Origin: Hyphomicrobiales bacterium
Lineage (GTDB): Bacteria > Pseudomonadota > Alphaproteobacteria > Rhizobiales > Methyloligellaceae
Assembly: GCA_021775525.1 (NCBI GenBank)
Contig: JAJFHQ010000017.1
Location: 1-51,431 of the forward strand
Direction: 5' to 3'
DNA: 51,431 nt
Shown here piece after piece: positions 35,917 through 45,129 of the stretch (its first letter is position 1; the number at the start of each line of letters is the position of its first letter). The notes under the pieces were generated by a model. That model saw nothing but the letters and a program-made list of their open reading frames with translations, was not told where the DNA came from and searched no databases. Both the position numbers and the translations under genes were made by a program.

Positions 35917-36344
35917 TGCTGATCAGCCGCAGAAAGTTTACCCAGGGCGCGGCAGCACTATCGAGTGCAGCCGCCATGCCGCCGGTACCACTATCCATGC
36001 GCAGCGGTGGCGAGGATGCCTATTCTGCGATCGTCAGCGAGTTGGCCCGAGTCGAGGAAGCAGCCCATGCCGCAGGCAGCAATCTGCCGGGCGGTGGAGC
36101 CGTGAGTTTCACTGGGCGCCGGCTTGAATCGTTTCTTGGTCACATGGATATGCAGGTGAAGCCTTTTGAGAGCGCCTCGCAGGTTTATCGCGAGATGCGC
36201 GGTTATTTGCGTGAGCAGGCCAAGAGGGCCGCTGAGCAGATGCAGGACGAAGTGAGGCGGGCGGGCGAAAATGCCGTTTCACATGATGAATCATTTTCCC
36301 GGGCAGAAGATACCGCTGACACCGAGGTTCACGGCGAGGACTGA
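35916..36344 (+). CDS. Tat-signal protein of unknown function (142 aa)
   Basis: 142 residues. The N-terminus MLISRRKFTQGAAALSSAAAM is a twin-arginine signal (S-R-R-x-F-x-x-G, R5/R6), so export in folded form is expected. The mature part is hydrophilic and helical, Glu/Arg/Ala-rich, without cofactor motifs or Cys. Start at 35916 (AAAGGA upstream, coupled TAATG) rather than 35886. It follows the small secreted protein and may form a two-gene unit with it. The lack of visible cofactor sites is odd for a Tat substrate. Function unknown. Confidence 0.7.
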   Translation: MLISRRKFTQGAAALSSAAAMPPVPLSMRSGGEDAYSAIVSELARVEEAAHAAGSNLPGGGAVSFTGRRLESFLGHMDMQVKPFESASQVYREMRGYLREQAKRAAEQMQDEVRRAGENAVSHDESFSRAEDTADTEVHGED

Positions 36345-36363
36345 TCTGCCAATTCTCGAAGCA

Positions 36364-36852
36364 CTACCAGTACATCCGGGCTTTTTTAACGTCCTTGATA
36401 TTCGGCTTTCGCAATGAGTCCTTGGGACTGATGCTGATTGTGCCGGTTTCGCGCCCGGGGCCGGGCGGAAAATAGATGCCGTCATGGGGCATGAAATAAG
36501 TTTCGATGAGATCGAATTTCTTTTGATCGAGCCTGGTGCGCTCGCGCATGCGCAATGAATAGACGAGAATCATAGTTGGAAATGCACCCGCCATGACCAG
36601 AACCACCAGGTCATCCAGCTGGCCGTGGCCTCCGCTGTAAAGGCTGTAGCCGCCCAGGGCCATAAAGGTGGCGACAAGGGCAAGGACACCAGCAACCGTG
36701 AATGCAATGACATAGTGCCGGTCGGATTCACCTATACGCTGTGCCGCATGTTCCAACTCGTCAATGCGTGCTGCAGCTGCGCGTGCATTGGCCGCCGCTT
36801 CTGTCGGCAGACTTTCAAGAAAAGTCTCCAAATCCATGGTTTGACGCTGCAT
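36364..36852 (-). CDS. Membrane protein of unknown function (two TM segments)
   Basis: 162 residues from ATG 36852 (36882 and 36837 are in-frame alternatives). An N-terminal amphipathic, probably coiled-coil stretch (ETFLESLPTEAAANARAAAARIDELEHAA) is followed by two hydrophobic helices at ~50-70 and ~80-105, and a polar C-terminus with conserved-looking YFMPHDGIYFPPGPGRE. No family is recognised. It is convergent with the Tat-signal gene (19 bases apart) and divergent from the fliK-like gene. Confidence 0.6.
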   Translation of the reverse strand: MQRQTMDLETFLESLPTEAAANARAAAARIDELEHAAQRIGESDRHYVIAFTVAGVLALVATFMALGGYSLYSGGHGQLDDLVVLVMAGAFPTMILVYSLRMRERTRLDQKKFDLIETYFMPHDGIYFPPGPGRETGTISISPKDSLRKPNIKDVKKARMYW

Positions 36853-37035
36853 CGATTCTTTATCCCGGTGTGGGGAGTGCACAAGCGGGCGATCTTAGTT
36901 CAAGCCCCGGACATGGGAAAGGCATCGTGGCGCGAAGGAGATGAGGCCAATCGTTAGCTTGCATTAACCATAATCCGCCACCATTGCCCGAGGGACCTAT
37001 GTTTGTCCCGCCCAGATCATCGAGGCATAGGGCAC

Positions 37036-38652
37036 ATGGCGATTTCTCTACCATCCATCGCGGCACAACCGCATCCGCAAACAGCCGTACAGGCTGAAGC
37101 CTTGGCTTTGCGCGCCGGGCAGGTGGTCGAGGCACGCGTGGTTGGCTCAAGTGCAAGCGGCACCACGCAGCTTTCCATTGGTGGCCAGCTTGTCGATGCA
37201 GCTCTGGCGGTACGCCTGAAACCCGACACGCTCATCCAGTTGCTGGTGCAGGGGTCGGGATCCAATACAAGGCTCACGGTATTACCGCAGCCATCGCAAG
37301 CACCTTCCAGCCCACAGCCCCAACCGCAAAATGTTAAAGTTGCCACTCAGCCAGCAACAGGTCCTGCACTGGTAAAAGAACCATCAAGCACACCCGCTCA
37401 AACGCAACCCGGCGCAACTTCGCAGGGTACGGTTCAAACGAGCGCATCGAGCGCGCGGCCGAATCTCGTTCCCGCACCCGTTTCTAATGCGCCAGCATTG
37501 ACACCCGTGCCCCAATCTCAGGCAGGAACTGTGGGTTCACAACAGGCCCCTTCTCTAGTTCAAACAGGTCAGCCTGCTCAGCTTGAAGCCGGGACGGTGT
37601 TGCGTGTTCAGGTTCAAGGGGCCGGAGTGGCTGGGAGGCCGGTACTGGTACCAGTTGTCAATCCGAAACCCTCTACCGCTGCTACATCCTCGTCGACTCA
37701 AAATGCCGTGCCTGTCGCAAACCCGTTGCAGCAGGCCGTAACGCAGACTGTACAGAGTGCCGTTACACGCCAGGACAGCATCGCAACCTTGCTGACGAGC
37801 CTTGCAGGGCTTGGAACGAAACTGGCCAACCTGCCGAAGCCTGTCGCGAAAGGCAGTGCCGAGGTGTTGTCGGGCAGGTTTAACCTGGATGCAAAGCCGC
37901 TTGACGGTGCAGGTCTCAAACAGGCGTTAGCCCGCTCCGGAGTTGTTTTTGAGAATACGTTGCAGAGGAGCGGTGGAATGCCTTTGCCTCAAGGCGATCT
38001 GAAAAGTGCGCTGCTTGGCCTGCGAAATGAATTGCGACTCTGGCTTGGTGGTGAACCCCAAACAAAATCTCCTTCGCAGCAACCACCGCCACCGCCCACA
38101 CATGGTGCGCAGCCGCGTGCGGGAAAACCCATCATCCTTCCAATGCCTGCGAATTTATCAAGTGCGGAAACCGGGGCGAGACTGCTTGGGCAAACAGAAG
38201 CGGCGCTGGCACGTATGCAACTCACGCAACTCACCTCCTTGCCTGATGGCGCCATGCGGGCGGCGCAGGGCCCAACAGGCTCTGCAGGGGAGTTGAACAT
38301 GGAGCTTCCCATGCTGTTCGGCGGTGAATTAAGCGTCGGACAGTTCCAGATTCTCAAGGACGGGCGTAAAGGGGCGGGCGGAAAGGGTGAGGAGGGGTGG
38401 AAGATGCGATTTTCCATCAATTTCAGCCAGACCGGCGAGGTGGGTGCAACTGTCTCGCTGTATGGTGGCAAGACGGCCGTCATGTTGTGGGCAGAGCGTG
38501 AAGAGACCGCCGAAGTGTTGAAGGAGAGCCAGGGAGAGCTGGAAGACGCTCTTGCCGCGCGTGGCCTTGAGCCCGGCACCATTCGTTGCCGGCACGGTAT
38601 TCCACCTCAGGCGCTAAAGCCGGTAGGCGCATATATGGATGATTGCTCATGA
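37036..38652 (+). CDS. fliK: Flagellar hook-length control protein FliK-like
   Basis: 538 residues from ATG 37036 (an upstream start at 37003 lacks a ribosome site). Typical FliK layout: a long low-complexity Pro/Gln/Ser/Thr/Ala-rich region (~residues 85-250), then a folded C-terminal domain (~residues 420-530) with MRFSINFSQTGEVGATVSLYG and an ending EPGTIRCRHGIPP like the Flg_hook domain. FliK measures hook length and switches export specificity through FlhB. Overlaps the FlhB-C-terminus-like gene by ATGA. No other flagellar genes are in the window, so a FliK-like protein of another type III system or orphan role is possible. Confidence 0.8.
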   Translation: MAISLPSIAAQPHPQTAVQAEALALRAGQVVEARVVGSSASGTTQLSIGGQLVDAALAVRLKPDTLIQLLVQGSGSNTRLTVLPQPSQAPSSPQPQPQNVKVATQPATGPALVKEPSSTPAQTQPGATSQGTVQTSASSARPNLVPAPVSNAPALTPVPQSQAGTVGSQQAPSLVQTGQPAQLEAGTVLRVQVQGAGVAGRPVLVPVVNPKPSTAATSSSTQNAVPVANPLQQAVTQTVQSAVTRQDSIATLLTSLAGLGTKLANLPKPVAKGSAEVLSGRFNLDAKPLDGAGLKQALARSGVVFENTLQRSGGMPLPQGDLKSALLGLRNELRLWLGGEPQTKSPSQQPPPPPTHGAQPRAGKPIILPMPANLSSAETGARLLGQTEAALARMQLTQLTSLPDGAMRAAQGPTGSAGELNMELPMLFGGELSVGQFQILKDGRKGAGGKGEEGWKMRFSINFSQTGEVGATVSLYGGKTAVMLWAEREETAEVLKESQGELEDALAARGLEPGTIRCRHGIPPQALKPVGAYMDDCS

Positions 38653-38930
38653 GCGTTGAACTTGAAACGGACGAACATCCCCTTGCGGTAGCGTTGGAAT
38701 ATGAGATTGGCACACGCGAAGCGCCGCGCGTCACGGCAAAGGGCTATGGCGCCATTGCCGAACAGATCATTGCCGTGGCGGAAGAGCATGGTGTGGTTAT
38801 CGAGGCAAACCCGCATCTGGCCGAAGTGCTGAGCGGGGTGGAGCTTGATGAGAGTATTCCGATGGAGCTCTACGAAGCGGTGGCAGAAGTCATCGGCTTC
38901 GTGCTGCGCGCAAACGGGAAAATCAACTAG
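38649..38930 (+). CDS. FlhB cytoplasmic-domain-like protein (FlhX/YlqH type)
   Basis: 93 residues. HPLAVALEYEIGTREAPRVTAKGYG, IAEQIIAVAEEHGVVIEANPHLAEVL and ESIPMELYEAVAEVIGFVL match the C-terminal cytoplasmic domain of FlhB after its self-cleavage point. The cleavage tetrapeptide NPTH is replaced (DEHP at residues ~8-11) and there is no membrane part, so it is a free-standing paralogue. Its start overlaps the fliK-like stop (38649-38652), consistent with FliK-FlhB-type contact. Real start is ATG 38649; a TTG at 38643 is less likely. Confidence 0.85.
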   Translation: MSVELETDEHPLAVALEYEIGTREAPRVTAKGYGAIAEQIIAVAEEHGVVIEANPHLAEVLSGVELDESIPMELYEAVAEVIGFVLRANGKIN

Positions 38931-38987
38931 GCGTATTCTCAAAAGCGGGAACCGGTATTCCGAGGCAAATCGAGATCATCATAAGAC

Positions 38988-40292
38988 CTAAAGCGCATCC
39001 AGTCCCTCGAATAATCCGTCATAGGCGCGGGTCAGCTCATCATCGGTGATGCAGTAGGGCGGCATCAGGTAAACGCTTGGTCCCAGCGGGCGGATGTTGA
39101 GACCGTTCGTCAGGTACCAGTCGCGCAAACGCTCCCCATCCTGTGTTTTGTAATGTCCCTCTGATTCGGCAAGTTCAAACGCCAGCATGCAGCCCATGGC
39201 CCGAGGCTGTTCCGCCCTCGCGTGATCCTGCAACCGTGCCAGTTGATCGCGGTTTCGCGTCTCGATATGGGCGACCCGATCGAGCGCTTTTTCCTCATGG
39301 AAGAGTTCAAGCGATTTCAGGGCGACCGCACAAGCCAGAGGGTTGGCTGTAAAGGTGTGACCGTGAGCTAGGGCCAAATCGAATGTCTCGCCCAGGAAAG
39401 CTTCGAACACGTCATCTCGCGCCACAGTGACGGCCATCGGCAGCACACCCGCTGTCAGGCCTTTCGAGAGGCAAATGATGTCGGGAACAAACCCGACCTG
39501 ATCACAGGCGAACAGCGTGCCAGTGCGCCCGAAGCCGGTGGCCACTTCGTCATAAATAACCAGCAAACCTGCTTCGCGCGCCATCTCGCTTACGCGGCGT
39601 ACAAATTCTGGCCGCGCAAAGCGAAAACCGCTTGCACCCTGCATGAGAGGCTCCAGGATAATCGCGGCGGCTTTTTCACCATCGCTATCCAGCCGGCTGG
39701 CAAAAGCGTTCAGGGCATCGTCTTCCCGCTCTGCAATGGCGTTATCCCCCTCCCATGTGTGGGCGTAGGGAATAGGGTGCACGGTGCACATCAGTTCCTG
39801 GAACAATTTGAAAAAGTCCGAGCCGCGGCCAACCGACATAGCACCCAGCGTATCGCCGTGATAACCGCCCTCGAAGGCAATGAATTCTGTTCGTCCCGGA
39901 TCGCCCTTGTTGCGCTGATACTGGTAGGCGAGCTTCAGTGCCACTTCGACCGAAGTGGAACCGTTATCGGAAAAGAACACGCGGTTGAGGTCACCCGGTA
40001 ACACGTCTGTCAGGGCTTTCGACAAGTTCGCCGCCGGTGGGTGGGTGAAGCCCGCGAACATGACATGTTCCAGCGTTTCGGCTTGTTTACCGATGGTATC
40101 GATGAGTGCGGGATGGGCGTGGCCGTGAATACAGGTCCACCAGGAGGAAATCAGATCAAGAATTTCTCGGCCGTCTTCGTCAAACAGGGATGCGCCTTTC
40201 GCCCGCGTGATGACAAGCGGATCGCGCTCGCTCGCATGCTGTGTAAAGGGGTGCCATATATGGCGTCTGTCGATCTTGAGAATGTTGCTCAA
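38988..40292 (-). CDS. bioA: Adenosylmethionine-8-amino-7-oxononanoate aminotransferase
   Basis: 434 residues. Class III PLP aminotransferase converting KAPA to DAPA with SAM as amino donor. Signatures: RRHIWHPFTQHA at the N-terminus (BioA-specific), SSWWTCIHGHAHPAL, VFFSDNGSTSVEVALKLA, YDEVATGFGRTGTLFACD and PLP Lys in CLSKGLTAGVLPMAVT. It lies 12 bases downstream of bioD on the reverse strand; the two form an operon convergent with the fliK-like unit. Confidence 0.95.
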   Translation of the reverse strand: MSNILKIDRRHIWHPFTQHASERDPLVITRAKGASLFDEDGREILDLISSWWTCIHGHAHPALIDTIGKQAETLEHVMFAGFTHPPAANLSKALTDVLPGDLNRVFFSDNGSTSVEVALKLAYQYQRNKGDPGRTEFIAFEGGYHGDTLGAMSVGRGSDFFKLFQELMCTVHPIPYAHTWEGDNAIAEREDDALNAFASRLDSDGEKAAAIILEPLMQGASGFRFARPEFVRRVSEMAREAGLLVIYDEVATGFGRTGTLFACDQVGFVPDIICLSKGLTAGVLPMAVTVARDDVFEAFLGETFDLALAHGHTFTANPLACAVALKSLELFHEEKALDRVAHIETRNRDQLARLQDHARAEQPRAMGCMLAFELAESEGHYKTQDGERLRDWYLTNGLNIRPLGPSVYLMPPYCITDDELTRAYDGLFEGLDAL

Positions 40293-40304
40293 CGAAAAAA
40301 CCTT

Positions 40305-40916
40305 TCACAGGGACGCAAGATCGAGTTCAGGTAGAATGGCTTCCAAAGCCTCTCCCGTCACCGGGTCGAGATGCGGGATATGGCCTACCACGCGCGTCTT
40401 GCCATAGTCCTCTATGGCCGCTCGGTTATGCGGGACATCGGGGCCGGACAGGATGACACCGGCAACGGGTATTTTACGCGCGCGCAATGCTTCCAGCGAG
40501 AGCAGGGAATGGTTGATTGTCCCCAGTGCCGTTCGGCAGACGAGGAGTACTGGAAGGCCTAATATCTGAATGAGATCAACGACTAAGTTGTCTTCATTTA
40601 GTGGTACCATAAGGCCGCCTGCGCCCTCGACGATGAGTGGTTCCTGGTCGTCGGGAAGCCTGAAATTTTCCATCTTGATCTGCACCCCCGCGCGCTTGGC
40701 GGCCTCATGGGGCGAGAGCGGTTCGGGCAGGGAATAGGTCGTTGGAACAATGCGCTCATCGCCCGCTCCCGTCAGGGCGCGGATCGTGGCTTCGTCGGTC
40801 TCATCCAGCCCCGCCTGCACCGGTTTCCAGTAGCGAACGGGCGTGTGCAGCATAACCCACGCACAGGCGATGGTCTTGCCGACGTCGGTATCAGTTCCGG
40901 TCAGAAAAAAGCGCAT
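40305..40916 (-). CDS. bioD: Dethiobiotin synthetase
   Basis: 203 residues. P-loop GTDTDVGKTIACAW at residues ~7-20, YWKPVQAGLDE, IVEGAGGLMVPLNED (the EGAGG substrate loop) and LVCRTALGTINH confirm BioD. It closes the ureido ring of DAPA using ATP and CO2. The last ~35 residues end at DLDP-like and short acidic sequence. First gene of the bioD-bioA reverse operon, divergent from glpX with 184 bases between starts. Confidence 0.94.
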   Translation of the reverse strand: MRFFLTGTDTDVGKTIACAWVMLHTPVRYWKPVQAGLDETDEATIRALTGAGDERIVPTTYSLPEPLSPHEAAKRAGVQIKMENFRLPDDQEPLIVEGAGGLMVPLNEDNLVVDLIQILGLPVLLVCRTALGTINHSLLSLEALRARKIPVAGVILSGPDVPHNRAAIEDYGKTRVVGHIPHLDPVTGEALEAILPELDLASL

Positions 40917-41066
40917 GGCAGCGACTCATAAGTGATTGGCGGTCAAGAGCAAGGGGGCTCTGCACCACAGGCTTTTACACAGGGGCAGCAGCGAGACATC
41001 ACATCCCCTTGACCTGTGCAGTCGGTACGGTTTTGTTTGCGCCCAAACGAGCGGCAAGTGAGTCTC

Positions 41067-41083
41067 GGCAATTCCCCATTGCC
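41067..41083 (+). promoter_or_regulatory. Hairpin in the glpX leader
   Basis: Perfect 6-bp stem GGCAAT/ATTGCC with a 5-base loop TCCCC, ending 17 bases before the ATG at 41101. The 184-base bioD-glpX gap also has a TTGACC hexamer at ~41012 that could be a -35 box, but no matching -10 is convincing. No clear CbbR site could be recognised by eye. Confidence 0.3.
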
Positions 41084-41100
41084 AAGGCATTTAATCGTGG

Positions 41101-42075
41101 ATGAAAAGACCGAAAATGGCGCAACCCAAACAAGCCCAGCAAGACCTCGTATATGCTTTGCGCCGGGTCACGGAGAGTGCGGCCTGCGCCGCGTTCGACT
41201 GGATTGGCCGGGGCAAATCCAACGAGGGTGACGAAGCGGCGGTAGATGCCATGCGCGCCGCCCTTGAGGAGATCGATCTTGACGGAACGGTCGTCATCGG
41301 TGAGGGCGAAAAGGACGAAGCCCCGCAACTCTATAACGGAGAGCGCGTTGGCCGACCGGATGCGGCTTTCAAGGCCGACATCGCCGTCGACCCGGTTGAA
41401 GGCACCAGCTACCTGGCAAAGGGACTGACTAACGCACTAGCCGTGATCGCGGTCGCACCGGCAGGAAGTCTAATGAGCCCGGGGCCGGCCTTTTACATGG
41501 AGAAGATGGCCCTCCCGCCTAAGGCCAAGGGCAAGATTGATCCTGCTTGGCCAACACAGAAACGTTTGCAGGAATTGGCGAAGGTGCTGGGAAAGAATAT
41601 TTCCCAGATCACCGTGTTTGTTCTGGAGAAGCCGCGCCATCGCCAGCTCGTCGATGATATCTACGAGGCGGGCGCGCGCGTGGCGCTCTACCCGGCGGGA
41701 GACGTGGCAGGTGCACTGCTTGCCGCGATGCCAGACTCGGGCATAGATGCGCTAATGGGCACGGGCGGGACGCCGGAAGGTATCATGTCTGCCTGCGCCA
41801 TCCGTGGACTGGGCGGTGAGTTCATCGGCCGCCTTGACCCGCAGTTGCAAACGGAGAAGCAGGCGGTGGAAGCCGCCGGGCTTGATACGCAGCGCTGGCA
41901 TAAGCTTGAGGAGCTTGCGTCCTCGCAGGATGTCTTCTTCTGTGCGACGGGTATCACAACCGGACTCATGCTGGAGGGCGTTGAACGCCTCGATGGGCAA
42001 GCCAGGGTACAGACATTGATGATTACCGGGGCCACCCGGGAAAGGCAGATACTCACGAGTTATCAGCCTGCTTGA
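41101..42075 (+). CDS. glpX: Class II fructose-1,6-bisphosphatase
   Basis: 324 residues. GlpX-type bisphosphatase with GRGKSNEGDEAAVDAMR, VVIGEGEKDEAPQLYNGE (metal site) and DPVEGTSYLAKG (the DPxxGT lithium-sensitive phosphatase motif). It dephosphorylates fructose-1,6-bisphosphate in gluconeogenesis or, with sedoheptulose bisphosphate, in the Calvin cycle. ATG 41101 is used; ATG 41116 (MAQPKQAQQ) is nearly as good. First gene of a forward run glpX-prk-tkt-pgk; the prk start follows 47 bases later. Confidence 0.94.
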   Translation: MKRPKMAQPKQAQQDLVYALRRVTESAACAAFDWIGRGKSNEGDEAAVDAMRAALEEIDLDGTVVIGEGEKDEAPQLYNGERVGRPDAAFKADIAVDPVEGTSYLAKGLTNALAVIAVAPAGSLMSPGPAFYMEKMALPPKAKGKIDPAWPTQKRLQELAKVLGKNISQITVFVLEKPRHRQLVDDIYEAGARVALYPAGDVAGALLAAMPDSGIDALMGTGGTPEGIMSACAIRGLGGEFIGRLDPQLQTEKQAVEAAGLDTQRWHKLEELASSQDVFFCATGITTGLMLEGVERLDGQARVQTLMITGATRERQILTSYQPA

Positions 42076-42122
42076 ATCTCAGGCCGCTGTTACGGCGGCT
42101 GGAAAGTTTAGGGTACGGAGAC

Positions 42123-43052
42123 ATGCCGAAGACACTCAATCGTCCGATCATTCTCGGTATTGTCGGAGACTCGGCAACCGGCAAGACCACGCTGTCTTCG
42201 GGCGTTGCCAAAATCCTGTCCGAAGAGCGTTGCACCACGATCTGCACAGATGATTATCACCGCTACAGCCGTGAAGAACGCCGTGAAATGGGAGTTTCCG
42301 CACTCGATCCACGCGCAAACTACGTGGAAATCCTTGAGCAGCATTTGCAGCAGCTGCGTCGTGGTGAGCCAATTCTCAAACCAATTTACGACCATACTAC
42401 CGGGTCAAGGTTTCCCTCGGAGCAGGTATCGCCAAAGGATTTCGTGATTGTGGAGGGGCTGTTGGGTTACACGACACGCGCCATGCGCAATTGCTACGAC
42501 GTCAAAATCTATCTTGAGCCCGAAGAAGACTTGAGAATCAAATGGAAGATTTACCGTGATACGAGCAGGCGTGGTTACACCCGGGAAGAGGTGTTGAACT
42601 CGCTGGAACTGCGCTCTGAAGACAGTCCGACATATATTCATCCCCAGCGTACCTTCGCCGACATCGTAATCCGGTTCCAGAAAGCCCATGGGGCGAACGG
42701 CTCCGACGCTCATCTTGATGTGAAGCATATTTTGCGCCCGACATTGCCGCACCCTGATTTCTCGCCGCTGTTTGACGGGGGCGGGGGAAGCGGGTTGCAC
42801 CTGGAAATGGCGCGTGACAGTGATGGCAAGCCGGTGGATATGCTCCAGATCGAGGGCAACATCAGCGACGAAAGAGCAGAGCGAATTGAAGATCTGCTCT
42901 GGACTCTGCTGCCGGAAGCTGGCCATTTGCGCGATCAGGTGGGCCGGTATGACGCGGCGGCAGGTGAGAGCGTCTCTCATCCGCTGGCACTGACGCAGCT
43001 CATTGTTGCATTTCACATGGTCAAGGCGGCCATGGGGGTCCATGCGATATAG
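42123..43052 (+). CDS. prk: Phosphoribulokinase, cyanobacterial-like type
   Basis: 309 residues from ATG 42123 (ACGGAGAC upstream; a TTG at 42072 opens the frame earlier). Walker A GDSATGKTT at residues 15-23, then CTDDYHRYSREERREMGVSALDP, KPIYDHTTG, IVEGLLGYTTRAM (Walker B) and KIYRDTSRRGYTREEVL. It phosphorylates ribulose-5-phosphate to RuBP. The DDYHR...ALDPRAN and PIYDHTTG pattern resembles the cyanobacterial/plant form from memory, rather than the ~290-residue proteobacterial CbbP form with GDAFHRF. No RuBisCO gene is in the window. A uridine-kinase-like alternative is less likely. Confidence 0.87.
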   Translation: MPKTLNRPIILGIVGDSATGKTTLSSGVAKILSEERCTTICTDDYHRYSREERREMGVSALDPRANYVEILEQHLQQLRRGEPILKPIYDHTTGSRFPSEQVSPKDFVIVEGLLGYTTRAMRNCYDVKIYLEPEEDLRIKWKIYRDTSRRGYTREEVLNSLELRSEDSPTYIHPQRTFADIVIRFQKAHGANGSDAHLDVKHILRPTLPHPDFSPLFDGGGGSGLHLEMARDSDGKPVDMLQIEGNISDERAERIEDLLWTLLPEAGHLRDQVGRYDAAAGESVSHPLALTQLIVAFHMVKAAMGVHAI

Positions 43053-43097
43053 CGTTTAAATTGATTTTTTCAGACGAAGAACAAACAGGAGGAGTGA

Positions 43098-45110
43098 ATG
43101 GGGGAAGCTTTGGCGAAGGACAGTACCGCACAGGAAGTGGCGCTGCGCGACCTTTCCAATGCAATCCGTGCCTTGTCTATGGACGCGGTGCAGCAGGCCA
43201 ATTCAGGTCATCCCGGCATGCCCATGGGCATGGCGGATGTGGCCAGCGTTCTGTTCACGAAATTTCTGAAATTCGACGCCACCGCGCCGGACTGGCCGGA
43301 TCGTGACCGGTTCGTCCTTTCCGCCGGGCACGGCTCCATGCTGCTCTATTCGCTGCTCTACCTGACGGGCTATCCGGGCATGGATATCGATCAGATCAGG
43401 AATTTCCGCCAGCTTGGCTCCAAGACCGCAGGCCATCCTGAATATGGTCATGCGCCGGGCATCGAAACCACCACAGGCCCGCTGGGCCAAGGCCTTGGCA
43501 ATGCGGTTGGCATGGCTATGGCCGAACGGTTTCTGAACGCCAGTCATGGCGACGACATCGTCGACCACTTTACCTTTGCCATTGCCGGTGACGGTTGCCT
43601 CATGGAAGGCATCAGTCAGGAAGCCATATCACTGGCCGGGCATCTGCAACTTTCAAAACTCATCGTGCTGTTTGACGACAACTCCATCTCTATTGACGGA
43701 GCGACCGACCTCACAGTGTCCGACGATCAGTTGAAACGCTTCGAGGCCTCCGGGTGGGAAACTTCCTCCGTCGATGGTCATGATTCGGATGCGGTTGGTG
43801 CTGCGATCCAGGCGGCAAAGGGCTCTGACAAGCCATCGCTCATTGCCTGCAAAACGATCATCGGCTATGGCGCGCCCAACAAGGAGGGCACAGCTTCAAC
43901 CCATGGTGCGCCGCTCGGCGATGATGAAATTGCCGCCACGCGCGAAAAGATTGGCTGGCCGCATGGCCCCTTTGAAGTGCCCGACCATATTCTGAATGCA
44001 TGGCGTGCTGCGGGGAGCCGGGGAGCTGGCGAACGCGCGGCGTGGGAGAAGCGTGCGGAAAAGCTTGGAGCACAGGACAAGGCCCGCTTGTCGGAACCGG
44101 TTGATGCAGATGCTAGAAAGGCAATCGGGGAAGCGGTTGCGGCGGTGAAAGCAGAGTTTTCATCCGAGGCGCCAAAGCTCGCAACACGGGTTTCGTCGCA
44201 ACAGATCCTGGAGAAACTGGTACCTGTCGTGCCGGGCATCGTTGGAGGGTCGGCTGATCTCACGGGGTCGGTTGGAACGCACACAAGCCACCATAGCGAC
44301 ATGAAACCAAACGACTATTCCGGTTCCTATATTCGCTATGGCGTGCGCGAGCATGGGATGGCGGCGGCCATGAACGGCATGGCGCTCCATGGCGGCATCG
44401 TGCCTTACGGCGCGACATTCCTCGTCTTTACCGACTATTGCCGGCCATCAATCCGCCTGTCAGCGCTGATGGAGCAGCGGATCATTTACGTCATGACCCA
44501 CGACTCCATCGGGCTTGGCGAAGACGGTCCGACGCATCAGCCGGTCGAGCATTTGGCGGCCCTGCGCGCCATGCCCAATCTCAACGTGTTCCGTCCCGCG
44601 GATGCGGTCGAGTGCGCCGAGTGCTGGGATATCGCCCTGACGTCACCGGACACGCCCTCAATCCTCGTGCTGACACGGCAAGGGCTCCCGACCATGCGAA
44701 CCGACCACGAGACAGACAATCTCTGCTCCAGGGGTGCATACGTGCTGCGCGAAGCTGATGGGGAACGCGATGTAACCCTGCTTGCCACTGGCTCGGAAAT
44801 CGAGATCGCGAACAGTGCGGCTGAGACACTTGGCAAGGACGGCATCAAGGCCGCTATCGTATCCATGCCCTGCTGGGAATTGTTTGAAGCCCAGCATGAG
44901 AGCTATCGCTCGCAGGTTCTGGGCAGCGCCCCGCGCGTCGGCGTGGAAGCCGCTTGCGGCTTTGGCTGGGACAAGTGGACCGGCTCGAATGGCGCCTTTA
45001 TCGGCATGTCTAGCTTTGGCGCATCAGCGCCCGCCGGACAGCTCTTCGAGCATTTCGGAATCACGGCAGAGGCCGTGGCTGCTGCTGCAAAGCGCGTCTC
45101 CGGCAAATAG
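43098..45110 (+). CDS. tkt: Transketolase
   Basis: 670 residues. Thiamine-diphosphate enzyme moving two-carbon units between sugar phosphates. Conserved: [19 protein letters not shown] at the N-terminus, [33 protein letters not shown], the ThDP GDG...N motif ([13 protein letters not shown]...[10 protein letters not shown]), [16 protein letters not shown] with the cofactor Glu, and [30 protein letters not shown] 43098 has a strong AGGAGG site. It lies 45 bases after prk and 19 before pgk; no gap gene separates tkt and pgk. Confidence 0.97.
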   Translation: MGEALAKDSTAQEVALRDLSNAIRALSMDAVQQANSGHPGMPMGMADVASVLFTKFLKFDATAPDWPDRDRFVLSAGHGSMLLYSLLYLTGYPGMDIDQIRNFRQLGSKTAGHPEYGHAPGIETTTGPLGQGLGNAVGMAMAERFLNASHGDDIVDHFTFAIAGDGCLMEGISQEAISLAGHLQLSKLIVLFDDNSISIDGATDLTVSDDQLKRFEASGWETSSVDGHDSDAVGAAIQAAKGSDKPSLIACKTIIGYGAPNKEGTASTHGAPLGDDEIAATREKIGWPHGPFEVPDHILNAWRAAGSRGAGERAAWEKRAEKLGAQDKARLSEPVDADARKAIGEAVAAVKAEFSSEAPKLATRVSSQQILEKLVPVVPGIVGGSADLTGSVGTHTSHHSDMKPNDYSGSYIRYGVREHGMAAAMNGMALHGGIVPYGATFLVFTDYCRPSIRLSALMEQRIIYVMTHDSIGLGEDGPTHQPVEHLAALRAMPNLNVFRPADAVECAECWDIALTSPDTPSILVLTRQGLPTMRTDHETDNLCSRGAYVLREADGERDVTLLATGSEIEIANSAAETLGKDGIKAAIVSMPCWELFEAQHESYRSQVLGSAPRVGVEAACGFGWDKWTGSNGAFIGMSSFGASAPAGQLFEHFGITAEAVAAAAKRVSGK

Positions 45111-45129
45111 CGTATCGGGGCGCAAGCTT

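Noticed and set aside
44782-45129. Long N-terminal extension of the pgk frame into tkt
   Set aside because: It overlaps the conserved C-terminus of transketolase in another frame, and PGK homology begins exactly at the ATG at 45130.
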